Shown piece by piece: positions 40,701-55,700 of a DNA stretch of 64,000 nucleotides; positions within the stretch are counted from its first letter, which is position 1; each line of letters opens with the position of its first letter. The notes beneath the pieces are model-generated. The model searched no databases. It worked only from the letters and a program-made list of their open reading frames with translations, and was not told the DNA's origin. The position numbers and the translations under genes were made by a program. Origin of the DNA: Perognathus longimembris pacificus (lineage: Eukaryota > Chordata > Mammalia > Rodentia > Heteromyidae); assembly GCF_023159225.1 (NCBI RefSeq), contig NC_063176.1:5158963-5222962 (forward strand), in the 5' to 3' direction.

Positions 40701-43700
40701 ACCACCAAGCATTTTTAGTGTTAGAAAGAAATAGGGATTCATAAAGCTTTTACTTCTTTCCTCAAGCCATGGTCTTCCTGATCTCAGCCTCCATAGTAGC
40801 TAGAATTACAAGCAAGAGCCAACATACACTGCGATACATTTTTTAAAACATAATCAAGCACAGTGTTTAGAAATCATCAAAATGTTATATCCTTTTTACG
40901 ATTTCTCAGAGCTTGATTAGCTTTCTAAAAATCAGTGTTTAAGATTGCTTTATTGAAACAGACTTTTAGATTGATAATAAAACTGTCAACAAACGTAAAA
41001 TTATATTTATCTACTGATAATTTCATTTTGTTATGCTAAATATTAGTTAGAATGTAAAAAATAAAGAAATCAAGTCTCATCAATGTGCAGTGCTTATTTT
41101 CATTTGGAATTTGCATCCATTCCTAGCATGCATTGTCACAAGTACCTGTGAAACTTGTACAAACCCTAGTGGATTTCCAAAAATCTCACTGCAGAATCAG
41201 ATTCTTCATAGGTAGAACCAAGCTGTTTATGTGTATATAATTTACATAGCTGATATAAGTTTTTAACCCATTAATGATACTAAGAGACTATCTTAAGTTA
41301 AAACCACTGGTCTAGCTGGTAGCTTTTAAAATTTTATAAAGTCAACTCAAATACAATAATTGAAAGCATCAGTATCTTTTTCTTTAATGCATATGTTTTA
41401 TTTCAATTTTTATAAAGTATTTCTCAGGTTCACTCATGAGATAAGTTGGTATGTGTGATGACAATATAAAATGAAAAGCTCAATCTTAAGACAATTACTT
41501 CGGGGGAAAATCACAATGGTACACGCTACTTGAGGAAACTAGCAAGCCTAAACTATATACCTTCTAGTACTATAGATGAATTTCTTCAATAGTACATCAT
41601 TAGTCATTTCCCATTTATTTAATTTACACTTTAGCTACAAAAACTGTAACAAGAACCCTTTGTGCCAAATGCTTTTCTCCATGAAGGGGCCCACTGAACT
41701 GTGAACACTATGCTGATATTTCTTGAATTACTTTTCAAAGTAAGGAGTAGTGCTATAAAGTTTTAAGTGGATTTCTTAAGAAAGAATGGATAATGTTTGG
41801 TGATTTGTCATGACTAATTTGTTTTTTGCCATGTGGCTTCACAGATAAAAAAAAGGTGTATTTGCATTTATAATTAGTTTGCATTCTTGCTGTTAAATAG
41901 TTAAGTGTCAAAAGAATTAACTTTGCGTCTTACTGCCTGAGAGCTATAAAAATAGATTTTTTTTGTCTTACTGTTATAATGGTCTTAATAAAACTTGGGC
42001 ATTCCTTTTATTAAATGTCTGTCATCATATCTTACAATAGCGAGACCCCCCCGAAGAGGAAATCCCATTTTGTACTCTAAAATCCTTTCCAGCCGCTATT
42101 GAACATACTATTCAGTGGGCAAGAGATAAGGTAAAAATTCTTCTCAAAGAATTTGTTTTCTTTCATTAGAGGCGCAGGTATTTTTTCCAGCTAACAAATA
42201 CTTTGGAATTTTTTCTTTTCCTTTCAGTTTGAAAGTTCCTTTTCCCATAAGCCTTCCATGTTTAATAAATTTTGGCAAACCTATCAATCCGCAGAAGAAG
42301 TCTTGAAGGTAAAAATAATTGTGTTTTAATACAGATATCACAGTTTATGTCAGCATAATCTTATTTTCAAGTTGATGCAAACTGATTTAAATTCAAATGA
42401 AAATGCCATGAGTAGATAATTAATCTCAAACATAATGAAGGCAACTTCGAAGATATCTTCTTGTGTTTTTTTAATTCTATACCATTAAAAAGGCTAACTT
42501 TTTAGTATTGAATATTACCTGTAGAATTCCATATATTAAGTACATATGTGGTACTACTAAGTTAAGGAAAGAATGTGATGATAGCGTGTGAATTAAGAAA
42601 CTTTGAGGGGCTGGGGATATGGCCTAGTGGCAAGAGAGCTTGCCCCGTATACATGAGGCCCTGGGTTCAATTCCCCATCACCACATATACAAAAAACGGC
42701 CAGAAGGGGCGCTGTGGCTCAAGTGGCAGAGTGCTAGCCTTGAGCGGGAAGAAGCCAGGGACAGTGCTCAGGGCTTCATGTATGCAAGGCTTTTGACTGT
42801 AAGTCTAGCTACTTAGGAGGCTAAGAGTTGAGAAAAGCCCAGGAGTCTATCTCCAGTTAATCTGCAAAAAATGCCATAGCGACTGTGTGGCTCAAGTAGA
42901 CGAGCACCAGCCTTGAGTGAAAAGCAAGCCTGGAGCATGAGGAACCAAATTCGATCCCCAGTCCCGGGACAAAAGGAGAGAGAAGAGAAATACAGACAGT
43001 GATAAGGACTTTGAAAGTGAAAAAAAAAAAAAAAACAGAATAAAAACAAAACATAGAAACTGCCCTTTGGTTTTGGTTCATACTTTTGGAGCAGGTGTGC
43101 AAATGTACTGGCATGTGTGTGCAAAATTAGAAGTATTTTAATTTCTGTTTTGTTTTCCTTCCCCCTTCTAGAAGATACAAAATGGACAGAGTTTAGAAGG
43201 TTGTTTTCAGGTTATAAAGTTACTTAATAGAAGACCTAGAAATTGGTTCCAGTGTGTAGAATTAGCAAGATTAAAGTTTGAAAAATATTTTAACCATAAG
43301 GTAAGTATGCATTATTGGTCATTAAGAAAATATCTTCCCTGGGTCCATTCAGTTATTACTAACTTTTATTGATGTGAAATGTCTACTCTTATTCTGTAAG
43401 GCCTTTGAGAAATAAGTAGTAACATATGAGGGAAAAGGCAGAGCACGCAACTAATTTTTATTTGAATGTTATTTTAAATGTTTAAACTTCATTCATTAGA
43501 TTTATCATTTTATTCTATCTTTTGCAAGCAAAATTTGAACTTAGGTATCTTTTCTTACTGTGAAATGAGGTGTATATCGCTATCTTTTCTTACTTTGTAA
43601 TAAGGAGTATGTTCTGTTTTGAGTTAGTTTAAAATGAGATAATTCAGTAATTTTGTAAGAATTTTACCTTTCCTTAGCATTTCTCATAAACGCATCTGTT

Positions 43701-46700
43701 TGTGCCTTTATAAATTGAGGATAATAAATAGGTATTTCCTGCATAGGGTAATGCTGAGGATCATAAGGGTTGACACCTGTAAAGCATTTAGAACAAAGCA
43801 TGGCCTGTGAATACTCACTAGCTGTTTTTCTTGTAGTTTACACACAGTTTCTAGAATGTATCCTGGACTACTGGCAGTCTAGAATAGTCTTCTTGGGCTC
43901 TTACCTATCAAAATATAATTTAAATTTCTCTTTTAGAGACAAAATCTTCAGTGCCAGGTTCAGGTGGTTCCACCTCTAATCCTAGCTACTCGGGAGGCTG
44001 GGGATCTGAGAATCACAGAAAAATCTCCATGAGCCTCTCCTTATCATCAGTTAACCAGCAAGCATGCCAGAGATGTAAAGCATCAGCCCTGAAGGGAAAA
44101 GGCCAGGGGAGAGCAAGAAACCTTGAATTCAAGCCCCCATGTCCCCTCTCCATCCCTCCCCTCTGCCCCCTCACTTATATTTGTCTTTTTATAAACTCAC
44201 TTCCTCACCCTAGAGTTCTACGTGTCATAAACTTAAACGAATTGTTTTTAGATCATTATGTTCTGTAGAGCTTTTGTTTGTTTTGTTTTGTGTTTTGTAT
44301 TTGGTGATAACTGGGAATTGAATCCAGCCAGAGCTGCATGCTTGCTAGACAATATCTCTACACTTAAGTCATACCTTGAGCTCTTTTGTTTTTATTGTGG
44401 TTTTGAGGGGGCGTTCCCTGACTTTGTCCCGGGTGGACTAGAAATCAAAATCTTCCTGCCTCTGCTTCCCAAGTAACTGAAATTCCAGGCATGGGGCATC
44501 ACATCTGACATTCTCTTTCAGTTTTTTTTTATTAAAAAATTTCAACCACAGGAAAATAATAGTATAAGGAGTCTCAGTATAGTAATGATTAACCTAACAC
44601 CTGAGTTTAATCATCATCAACTTACAGTTTTGCTTTATCTATGCCCAATTTTTACTCTCCCAGGATAATTTTAAAGCAAATCTCACAAACATGATTTTAA
44701 AATACAAAACATTGTGTGTTTTTACTTGTTTCAGGATTCTTTAAAAACAGCAGAATGACCATGTGAGAGGTAGCATTTATATAAAGAAGACTGAAGCAAG
44801 AGAGGGCCAGGTGGAACAAGCCCAGAATCCCAGTACTTGTGGGGCTGAGGCAGGGGCGCTGCAAAAAAAGAAATGTGAAAGCCCCTTTCTCAGCCCGTCG
44901 TTGGGCACAGTGGTACATTCTTGTCATCCCACGCTACCTGATAGAGGCGGAAATGGGGAGCATCAGAAAATTAGGCCAAATTCTGTCTTCACCTAGGAAA
45001 GCTGAATGTGGTAGTGTGTCCAGGGATCCCAGCATGGATGGCAAACTGCAGTAGGTGGAGTGAGACTCAGGCACCATAACCCAGTAGGAAGTGAGACCCT
45101 ACTCCAAAAACAACTGGTGAAAAACAGGACTGGAAAATAGGGTTCCGAGGTATCATGCCATCCTAACAACTACAAAGTACTGGGGATACCAGTCAGGTGT
45201 AGAGAACTTTATTGGGTTTGGGTTACTAAAGGACATAGGTTAACAAAGAAAATTGTAATTGTTTTTTTTCCTCAGGAAACATTGAGCAGTTTATCTTTAA
45301 CTCAATTCTTTCTTTAGGCCCTTCAGCTTCTTCACTGCTTTCCTCTGGACACACGATTAAAAGATGGCAGTAAGTATAACCAAGTGTTGGGGCAAAAATT
45401 GTGGTATAACTGACAATTACTTTTCATCATATATTGAAAATAATATTGGTATCTTTTTGTTAGGTTTGTTCTGGCAGTCTCCAAAGAGGCCACCTTCTCC
45501 AATAAAATTTGATTTAAATGAACCTTTGTAAGTATGTAGGTCTACTTTAACTGTATGTTTTTAATTGTACATTTCAGAATGATCGCATTTTTCTCAGTCC
45601 AAAAAGTAGAAGTCATTCTGGTTAACAAAACCACTCACAATCCTTTTCACACAAATGTGCATCCTTTATTTATATTATCTCCTTTACAAATGTATCTACT
45701 TTTACAAATTTACCTCTTTGACTTTGACCAAAAAAAGTTAAATGACAAAAAAAGTTTGTATATTTAATAAAGCTAAGAATCTTTAGTTATGTGGAAGAAG
45801 CAATTACTAAGTTTCAAAGGACTTGGTTTCTGCATGACTACTTGGATACATCATATTAGATTTACACTTTTGTTTATATATTTTAATTTCAATACTTAGA
45901 TTGCTTTTACTAATGTTTCTTGCCTCTAATTACTCTTTGCTTAATATTCTCATCCGTCTGTTGCATGTTTAAGCCTGCAGAGACAATATCATGAACTGCT
46001 TTTTCTATAAAATGTAACTGGTGGGGTAATTTTTTTTCCCAGCCTGTTTTTTAAGCCACATTTGCTTTAAATCCCAATCTTAAATATTGGCCCCTTTTGC
46101 CAAAGTCTATAGATTTTTTTTTTTTTGCAACCTACAAGTCTTTGCTTTCCAACATGCTGTAATTTCAGTACAGAGACTAGAAAACAACAACAACAAAAAA
46201 TCCTTCATTGATTTCTTTTCAAAATGAACTAACTTGCTTAGCTTTAACTGATGTGTACTATGTAAGACCTGGTGGGTATTACTTTCCTGTGGATTAAATG
46301 AACTTTCTACCACTAGTGTAGTTTTTCTCCTCTAGCATTCATTCCATCTTCAAAATAGTTGTGATGATTACCTGAATATAAAGTGGTTTTGATAAGCATT
46401 TGATTTTTGTAGCTTTTGCAGTGTTTCAATCTACTAGAATTGCATTGTCCACTTTAAAATACATAATCCAGGGCTGGGAACATGGCCTAGTGGCAAGAGT
46501 GCTTGACTCATATTCATGGAGCCCTGTGCCTGGGTTCCATTCCTCAGCACCACATATATAGAAAAGGCCAGAAATGGCGCTGTGGCTCAAGTGACAGAGT
46601 GCTAGCCTTGAGCAAAAAGAAGCCAGGGACAGTGCTCAGGCCCTGAGTCCAAGGCCCAGGACTGGCTAAAAAATAAAATAAAATATGTAATCCAGTGATA

Positions 46701-49700
46701 AAAATGGTAATGCTATAATACAGATTTTGTGATTATTTTTCTTATTTAGAACACTATCTTAAAAGCCATAGTTTTAAATGAGCTACACATCTTGAAACTA
46801 TGCATTTAAAGTGTGAATTAAAGCTATGATAAGATTTGCTTTATTTTTTAATTTCACAAGGCACCTCAGTTTCCTTCGGAATGCTGCAAAACTATATGCT
46901 ACTATATACCACATTGCTTTTGCAGAAAAGGTAAGCTCTTCTTCAAGCCTTACTAAGTGATGTAAAAACAACTCGTAATTAGTTAATTGAATAAAAATTT
47001 GTTTTTATCAGAATGATTCATTTTGATATAAACATAAAATTTTGTTCTATCGCGCTGTCTGACATAGCAAAAGCTAACATTTATTACCGTATTACTAAGT
47101 AGAAGAAAGTTGAAAATTTTATTTAAGGAGTAATGAAACGTGAATATTCTTTAAATATTTATAACCTGCATATCTGCTTTTGTTATCCTAGTTACTTTAT
47201 AGTCAAATTGAGCTATTTTATAGTTACTGAAAGATAATTACTGGTGGGGCAATGTTAGTGGGGTATGCGGTGCCTGGCAGCGGAGCTCAAGACTCCCCAA
47301 GGGGGAGGGGCCCAAGGGACAGGTGTGACCTTGGCAGCAACCAGCCCAGTCCGGGAAGGATGGACCCTCACAATCCACAACTTCCTCTGCAGACCAGAAA
47401 AATTATTCTTTTTGTTTTATTAATAGGAATTTCGTCTTAGTTGCCTGCTCATGATAGCATTATTGGCCTTGTATGATAATTGTTTTAGTTTCAGTGGGCA
47501 ACAACAGTAGCCAGCTGACTTTGCCAGTTACTGCATTTCATCAAATGTTGAGACGCAGTAAACATGCATTGATGTAAAAAAAAAAAAAAAAAGATATTCT
47601 TTTAAATTTATTAAAACTTTTTTGGTAACTTTTGTACTTTTCCTTATCATCATACTCATTCTCTTCGCTATCTTCACTGTCACATAAGATAGGTTGAATA
47701 GAATGTTAGGAGGCATATGTGCATACCTCAGTTTTTCTTCACAAATGTATATCAGAGCTCAATAAATTCTGTGCTTCCAGGAAGACTGCATAGAACTCTT
47801 GATCTTTCCTCAGCCTCACAAGTGATGGAATTACTGTCATGTAACCACCATACCTAGTTGTAGATCCATTAAATACTGTCTGGTCTTACTGTTGATTAAT
47901 CCTTTTGGGAATTAGTGCAAATAAAATCCTCCAGGAAAGTCTAGTAAAACTCATAGCATTTAGAATGGTTGCTGTGTTACGCGCTGGGCTTAAAAGTCCT
48001 ATGTCAAGCCGTTTCCTAATAGCCTTAAAACTCATCTAAATTCATCCTCGACTGGTTTTCTGCTTTTCAAGGAATGAGTTCTCTAAACTTTTTAATTCAT
48101 TGAATATTTTAAATTGTTCAAGGATCATTCTAAAACTGAAAGTATGAAAGTGGAAAAAGAAACTTCCTTCTTAAAACTTGTAGAAATAGTAAGATTTCAG
48201 GTTTGTAGACTAATCATAGTTTAGTCCTAATTGGTTTTATCCAGTAGTCGTTATATGTGACCACTTTGTAGAAATAAGGATTGATGTCTCAAATAGTGTA
48301 GTCTAAATATTTAAGTGATAAATTATTTATTTTGAAATGATAAATGATGTATTTTAGCTATGGAATTTGCCATGTGAAGAGCATTAATTAAATTACTTTT
48401 TAATAGGACTTAGCAGTAGATTCCCTCATGAATATTCTTTCAGAAGTAAAGATTCAGGAATTCAAACCTTCCAACAAGGTAAGTTTAAGTTTAGAAATCT
48501 CTTCATTCAGCTAATAGTTATTAAGCTGCTTTTTGTGGCAAATGCCATTCTAAACCTGGAGGATAGAAGGAACAAAATTCTTGGTGTGTGTAGAGAGCCC
48601 TTGAAGGCTTTTAGGGGTAAGTTTTTTTCCAAAAGAGAATACATGTAGGAAGTTTAAGCTGAGATTTGAGAACTAATTGGGTAATAATAAGTATTTTGTG
48701 TTATACTATAAGTTAACAGAGGGTTTTAAGCGTAGGAGGGGTAACATAATATGGTTTGTATTAAAAAGGATAACTGGCTGTGGTTAAGAATGAGTGTATG
48801 GAACATAAAGAGGAAGCAGGAAAAGCTGTTAGGGAGTTATTGAAAGAATACAGGCAACAGCTGGGTGTCGTTGACTTGAGGCATTCATCCTACCTACTTG
48901 GGATCAGGAGGGTTGTACTTCAAGGCTGACAGAAAGCTGGATGCAGTGGCAACCTCCATCATTCCAAACGCAAAATAGAAGACTGGTGACCCAAACCAGC
49001 TGTGGCAAAAAGTGAGATTTACCTCAAAAATTAAACAGAGCAGAAAGAGCTGGAAATACAGCTACAGTTGTAGCCCAACTGCTCAACAGGCGTGAAGCCC
49101 TGTGTTCAAACTCCCAGAACCATACACAGATAAACACACCCACACACAATTATAGACAAAAGATGGTGATTTGAAGCACAATTGGATTCTCTGAATACTT
49201 TCATATGGCCTTGGCAAGACTTCTAAGGGACTGAAATCAAAATGTGAGAGAAAAGATTACTGTTTTGTTTGATATAGTAAGCAAACCTACTAGGCTAGAA
49301 TGAAGGACATAGGAAAATAAAGAACAGAGAACAAGAGGTATAAAGTAATTGCCCAATAAAATTGGAAAGTTGATCAATTACAAGATGTAGTCGAATTGCA
49401 AGACAGAACTGAGCATCCAGCTAACATGCTGAATGTATTACAAATAGGGATGGAGAAAAGTTAATTTCTTAAAGATTGGGGGTGGAGGCGTGGCTTAGGT
49501 TGTAAAGTGCCATCCAGTGAGCAAAAACAAGTTTGAGTCCTGGTCTCAGAAAGTTTTTGTGGGTATATTCTTCCTTTATCTTGCTCAGTTTTGTATGTGA
49601 AGGAAAAAATTCCTGTTAGCAACTGGCGAGCAATTGAAGAATTCCCAATCGATATATTTTATGAGTTTTCTATTTCTGAACATTTCTGCACTAACTAGAA

Positions 49701-52700
49701 TTGTGTAATTTGAGTTGAAAGTAGATTTGTTAGAATCAAAACATTTATTTTTATGGAATTTCACGAGATCCATAGAAGTTATTTTTAGCAACCAATATAA
49801 AAAGGTTAAGTGTATTTCACTGGAGGTCTCAATGAATAAGACACATGTTCTTGCAGAATATACAGTGTGATAAGATAGATGACAAAATAACAGTATTATT
49901 AAAGGAAGATATAAAAATGATTAGAATCTCATGATTCATGAAGCAGTTAAAATATATGGAGCAACCATTTTTCTCTTTGTGATCTACTGATAAAAAATGG
50001 TAACCAGACTTAGATACAGGACATGATAACATTAATAAATTTGTATACATGCACTTGAAGGTTGTTCAAACAGATGAAACTGCAAGGAAGCCTGACCAAG
50101 TTCCTATTAGCAGTGAGGATGAGAGGAATGCTGTATACCAGCTGGAAAAGGCCATTTCATCCAGTGAAGCAACCAAAAGTAAGGGAACTTCTTTCCAAGA
50201 ATGTTTTGAACTAAATTGACTATTATTTCACCTAAGCTTCATTCTGATAAGTTTGTGTAATTAAAAAAAATAATAAGCTAATCATCACCCTATGAACGTC
50301 CCTTTTTAATCTTTAATTGTGACTAAATTCATCATTTTCCTCACCTTGTCTCTATGCTCAAATGTTGGAGTTGTCTTTCTCCAAATTACATTGACTGCTA
50401 TTATTGTAGCTGATGGTAAGCAAGTTTAAAAAGATAAGCAAATCTACTATTGTTAGGAATCTAAAATTCAGGATAGTCTCCTTGTGGAGACTAGTTTTTA
50501 GACAGACTGATCTCAATTACTTGAGGATAAAGAATCATAGAGAACTCTCAGGTTCTTACTGTCAGAATGTAACATGCAATCTTATAAAATTGTGTTAACA
50601 TTGAAATGAAGAAAAACTGTGCTATTAATTTTTTTTAAAGCAGAGCCATTTGCTTGCTCTGCTGGTGGGCTCTCAACATTTTTGTTGCATAAGTCAGTGA
50701 CCCCCAAAGTTTTGCCATATTATGCATGAACCAATAGAATGTCAGGAAAAATAATTGAGAATAATATTCATTACAGTGATGCAGAAACCACTGTTCTAAA
50801 ATACACATTTTTGTTTGAACAATTGACCTATTAGTTGTAGGTAGGATTTAAGGAATAAACATTGAGCAATACCAGGTGCACTTTTGTTTTATTACAACCC
50901 AACTATTAATAGATCTGTTAATAGATCATTTTCTTAGTATGCTATTTGCTGGAAGGTTTTTTAGAAACTTACCTAATTTAGTGGCATGTATAGCATAATA
51001 CATTTCCTTGAATTTTTTTCCATTTCTCAATTACTTTCTTTCTTTTTTTTTTTTTTTTTTTTTGGCCAGTCCTGGGCCTTGGACTCAGGGCCTGAGCACT
51101 GTCCCTGGCTTCTTCCCGCTCAAGGCTAGCACTCTGCCACTTGAGCCACAGCGCCGCTTCTGGCCGTTTTCTGTATATGTGGTGCTGGGGAATCGAACCT
51201 AGGGCCTCGTATATCCGAGGCAGGCACTCTTGCCACTAGGCTATCTCCCCAGCCCTCAATTACTTTCTTGGTCCTTTTAAAGGTTGTAAGCCAACATCTC
51301 TTTTTTTTTTAGTAAGGAGTTGCCATTTAAGAAAATAGTTTATGAATACATTTCGTCTTGACCAATGCTCCCTTTTCGACATTCTCACCTAAGTCTCCCA
51401 ACCTACCTCTTCTCTCACTCTTCTTAATTTTGTAGATATACATTGAATTTTTGACTGCATTCTCTCCTCCAGCCCATTCCATGCACCCCCACCCCCCTAC
51501 CGCCTGCTCCTCTTCATTCTTCTTAGCTTGTCTCCTTGACCCCCCACCATGCCCCCTTTCAAGTACCCACTTCCTGGTGTGTTCATTTGTAAGTTTTATC
51601 AGCCAATTCTAGCTTCCACATTTGAAGGAAAACATGCAACGTTTGTCTCTGGGCCTGATTTCATTAAACATAATTTTTTCCAGGTCTTTCCTTTTTTTCA
51701 CAAATGATACAATATTATTTTTTCTAGTGAGTGAATAAAATTCCATTGTGTATATATACCTCATCTTCTTGATCTGTTTTTCCATTGAGCGGCATCAGGG
51801 CCTATTCCATGCTTCGGCTGTGGTGAAGAGCAAACATTGCTTTTTATATAGTAAAAACTTTACCAGTTACATGGGAACTTCATTCTGGTTGCTCTGATCA
51901 GGTGACCTTCAGATGGCAGTACTTTCATTTGAAAAAGATGATGATAGTAATGGCCACATAGATTTCATCACAGCTGCATCAAATCTTCGTGCCAAAATGT
52001 ATAGTATCGAACCAACTGATCGTTTCAAAACAAAGCGCATTGCTGGTAAAATTATTCCTGCCATAGCAACATCTACTGCTGCAGTTTCTGGCTTGGTAAG
52101 ATTATTCTAATCAAAAAATGCTTATTTTTTTATTGCCTTTTTCCTGTCTTCCCCATCAAACCAACCCTGGCTAGCTACTTAGAGATGTAGAGAAATGAAT
52201 GTAGGATTTTGTAGTTCAAAATCCCAAGATACTTCTGAAAACATAGGCATTTTGTAATTTTGTGCTTACAAAGCTTTTAACAGGATAAATATGCACAAAA
52301 TTATCAGATTTCTCAATCGTCTTTATATTCGCCATATAAAGTAGATACTCTTTTTCATAAATAAGATGAATTGTCCCAATTATTTTTATAATTGAAGATT
52401 TTTAGTATGTCCCTAGTTGTATAGTTTCTCTAAAGGTATTGTTTCATGTCTATAATTTGAATGGGGTTTTTTTCCTTATTCTTTGATTGTAGCAGGTACT
52501 TTCAAAGTGCAAAGATTACCTGATGAAATAACTTGGTTCGTTATGTGTAGAGGATGAGTTAAAAGTTTGAAGGTATAATATACTATAACTCTATAGTCAT
52601 ATAAATAAAAAATTTGTATTACTTCTGCTCTATAGCTACTTTTACATGTTTGAGAAAGACTTGAAAAAACTGAACAGATCAAATTAAAATCGTGGTTTTT

Positions 52701-55700
52701 AAATTTAATGTAATCAGATCACCTTCTTTTATCTAGGTTGCCTTGGAGATGATCAAAGTAACTGGTGGTTATCCTTTTGAAGCTTACAAGAATTGTTTTC
52801 TTAATTTAGCCATTCCAGTTATAGTGTTTACAGAGACATCTGAAGTAAGAAAAACTGAAATCAGGTATGTATGAAGGTCTGTTTCTCTCATATAATAAGA
52901 ATTGAAAATAACAACCTTTAAAAGGGAGAGGTATTGACTTTCCCTCTCCTTTTCTTCATTTGCATGTCTTTGCTATCACTTCAGAACAAGTTCAAACCTC
53001 ATCTTGATGAAGCATTTGTTACCATACTAGCCAGAGCATTCTTTGCATGTTTGTTCAACCACACTGTTTTGTGTTATCCTTTGACAGATTATACTTTTCA
53101 CGTTTATTTGTATTATGCTCTGGACAGATTTCATTTGTGTCTAATTAACGCAGATAAATTAGAAGTCTTTCCACTGTCTGACTGTGGATTATGATGAAAT
53201 TTAGAATCGGGCTGGGGATATGGCCTAGTGGCAAGAGTGCTCGCCTGGTATACATGAGGTCCTGGGTTCAATTCCCCAGTACCACATATACAGAAAATGG
53301 CCAGAAGTGGCACTGTGGCTCAAGTGGCAGATTGCTAGCCTTGAGTAAAAAGAAGCCAGGGACAGTGCTCAGGCCCTGAGTCCAAGGCCCAGGACTGGCC
53401 AAAAAAAAAAAAAATGTTTAAACTATAACCTACAAACAGTACATTGCAAATGCTTAAAAACAAAGTAATATGAAATTTAGAATCTAATTCCACAATGTAT
53501 GACAAAGGAGAACAATTGTCTAGGTTTGAGTTTTTCACTTTTTAGGTTGGCAACAGCCAAAACTTAAATAAAACTATCCTAACAAGGAAAGCAACATAAA
53601 TCACTGATGAAATTATAAATACCATGGCCTGCAGTAGAGGAAATATGACCTGGTATTTCAGATCTTCAGAGGAATTCACAGATATCTCAAATTACATGTA
53701 CAAGGTTATTGTTCTCACACTGCTTATAATAGCCAGTGGTGTGGACAGTCCAAATGTCATATAAAAGAAAGAATAAAACACACTAAGACATAGTGGTTTG
53801 TAATCAGACACTCAAAGAAATGTGATCAAAGTGATTACCTATATGGACTAATGGGGAAATCATGGAATATTTCGAAGTTCTGTTTTTTTCTTGCCATATT
53901 ACTAATCACAAATAATGGACTCCAGAAACTTTTTGTATTATTTCTAAACAGAAGACATTTTAAATGTTTCTATTCTGAATACTTTTCTACAATAGAAATG
54001 GAATATCATTTACAATATGGGACAGGTGGACTATACATGGAAAAGAAGATTTCACTCTGCTGGATTTTATAAATGCAGTCAAAGTAAGATATTATTTACT
54101 TGATTCATTAGTAATTTTGAGTGTGGTTATGTGTGTCCTAGTCTCTTACTCACGGGAGATATGTTTCAAGTCTCCCAGTGATTCCTGAACCTGCAGATGC
54201 TATTGAGCCCTTTATCTGCCATGTTTTCTTCTATATTTGTATACCTGTGACAAAATTTAATTCATAAATTGGCCACAGAAAGAAATTAACCACAATAATG
54301 AAATAGAGCAGTTAAATAATATAATAAAAGTATTTCTCACAAGATATGATAGATCTCTAGGAGTTTCAGCATATAGTGTTTTTTATTGTTAGTATGAAAG
54401 GTGACATTGTTACAGTTATATAAGTCAGATAGAGTACATTCCTTTCTGAACAGTGTCAACCTGCCTTTGCTCTCTGTTTTTCCCTCCTGTCCTCACCCAC
54501 AAGCTGTAGAGTTCATTTTCAATGTAGTGTCTAATGAGTACCACTGCTGCATTTGTTCACCCTTTGTCCCAGCATTTGTGTGCCTTCCTCTTACCCTCCC
54601 AAGAACAGATAAATGAACAAACAAAAACATCAAAGGAAAAAAACTTGTTTCCATATCCTAGAGTTCATTTTAATTAATATTATTTTATATAGTCACATGC
54701 ACATAGGTTTTGCACCTTTATGTTCCTGTTCTAAGAATATCCTCCTTTGGTCTCATCGTGTGTGAATGCCCCGAGACCTGTATACTTTATCATATCCGGT
54801 GCATTTTTTTTTCTTTTACCATACAGTGTGTTTATTTGTTGATTTATAGACACATTCTAGCTACCACAAATGAGGGAAACCCTGTCTGGCTCACTTCACT
54901 TTCCAAGTCTTTCATTTCCTTATGAATGGTACAATATGATTTTTTCTGATGGATGAGTAGAATTCTAATATATATATATATATTACATATATATATATAT
55001 CACATTTTCTTTATCCATTGAGGGCTGATTCCATATTTTTTTTTTTTTTTTGGCCAGTCCTGGGCCTTGGACTCAGAGCCTGAGCACTGTCCCTGGCTTC
55101 TTCCCGCTCAAGGCTAGCACTCTGCCACTTGAGCCACAGCGCCGCTTCTGGCCGTTTTCTGTATATGTGGTGCTGGGGAATCGAACCTAGGGCCTCGTGT
55201 ATCCGAGGCAGGCACTCTTGCCACTAGGCTATATCCCCAGCCCCCTGATTCCATATTTTGACTGTGGTAAGTAATGCTGTAATGAACACAGTTTTTCAGC
55301 ATATGATGTTTTATGTTTATAAATTCAAGAACTTTCATCACTTTTTTGATCAAATCAAACACTCTTGTTTTTCTATGGCATTGTTTAAGTAAGAATCACT
55401 GTTCATGTGCTTTGGGACCGTTACTAACATATGTGCTACTAAAACAGTCACTTTGAAACCAAGACAGCTACTAAATGCCAGTGATGAGTGTACAATGCAG
55501 AGATGCAGGACCAAGAGATGATTCTTATCCAAGAGAGCAAAGAAGGACAGCCTGAGATTTCAGTGCACTACCCAGAATGGCACACCATTTAAAACTTAGT
55601 AATTGTTTTGTTTTTTTTTTAATTTTCCATTAAATTCTTTCATACTGTGGTTGACTATAAAAAGTAAGATAAAGAGGGACTACTGTAGTTTTTGTCCATT

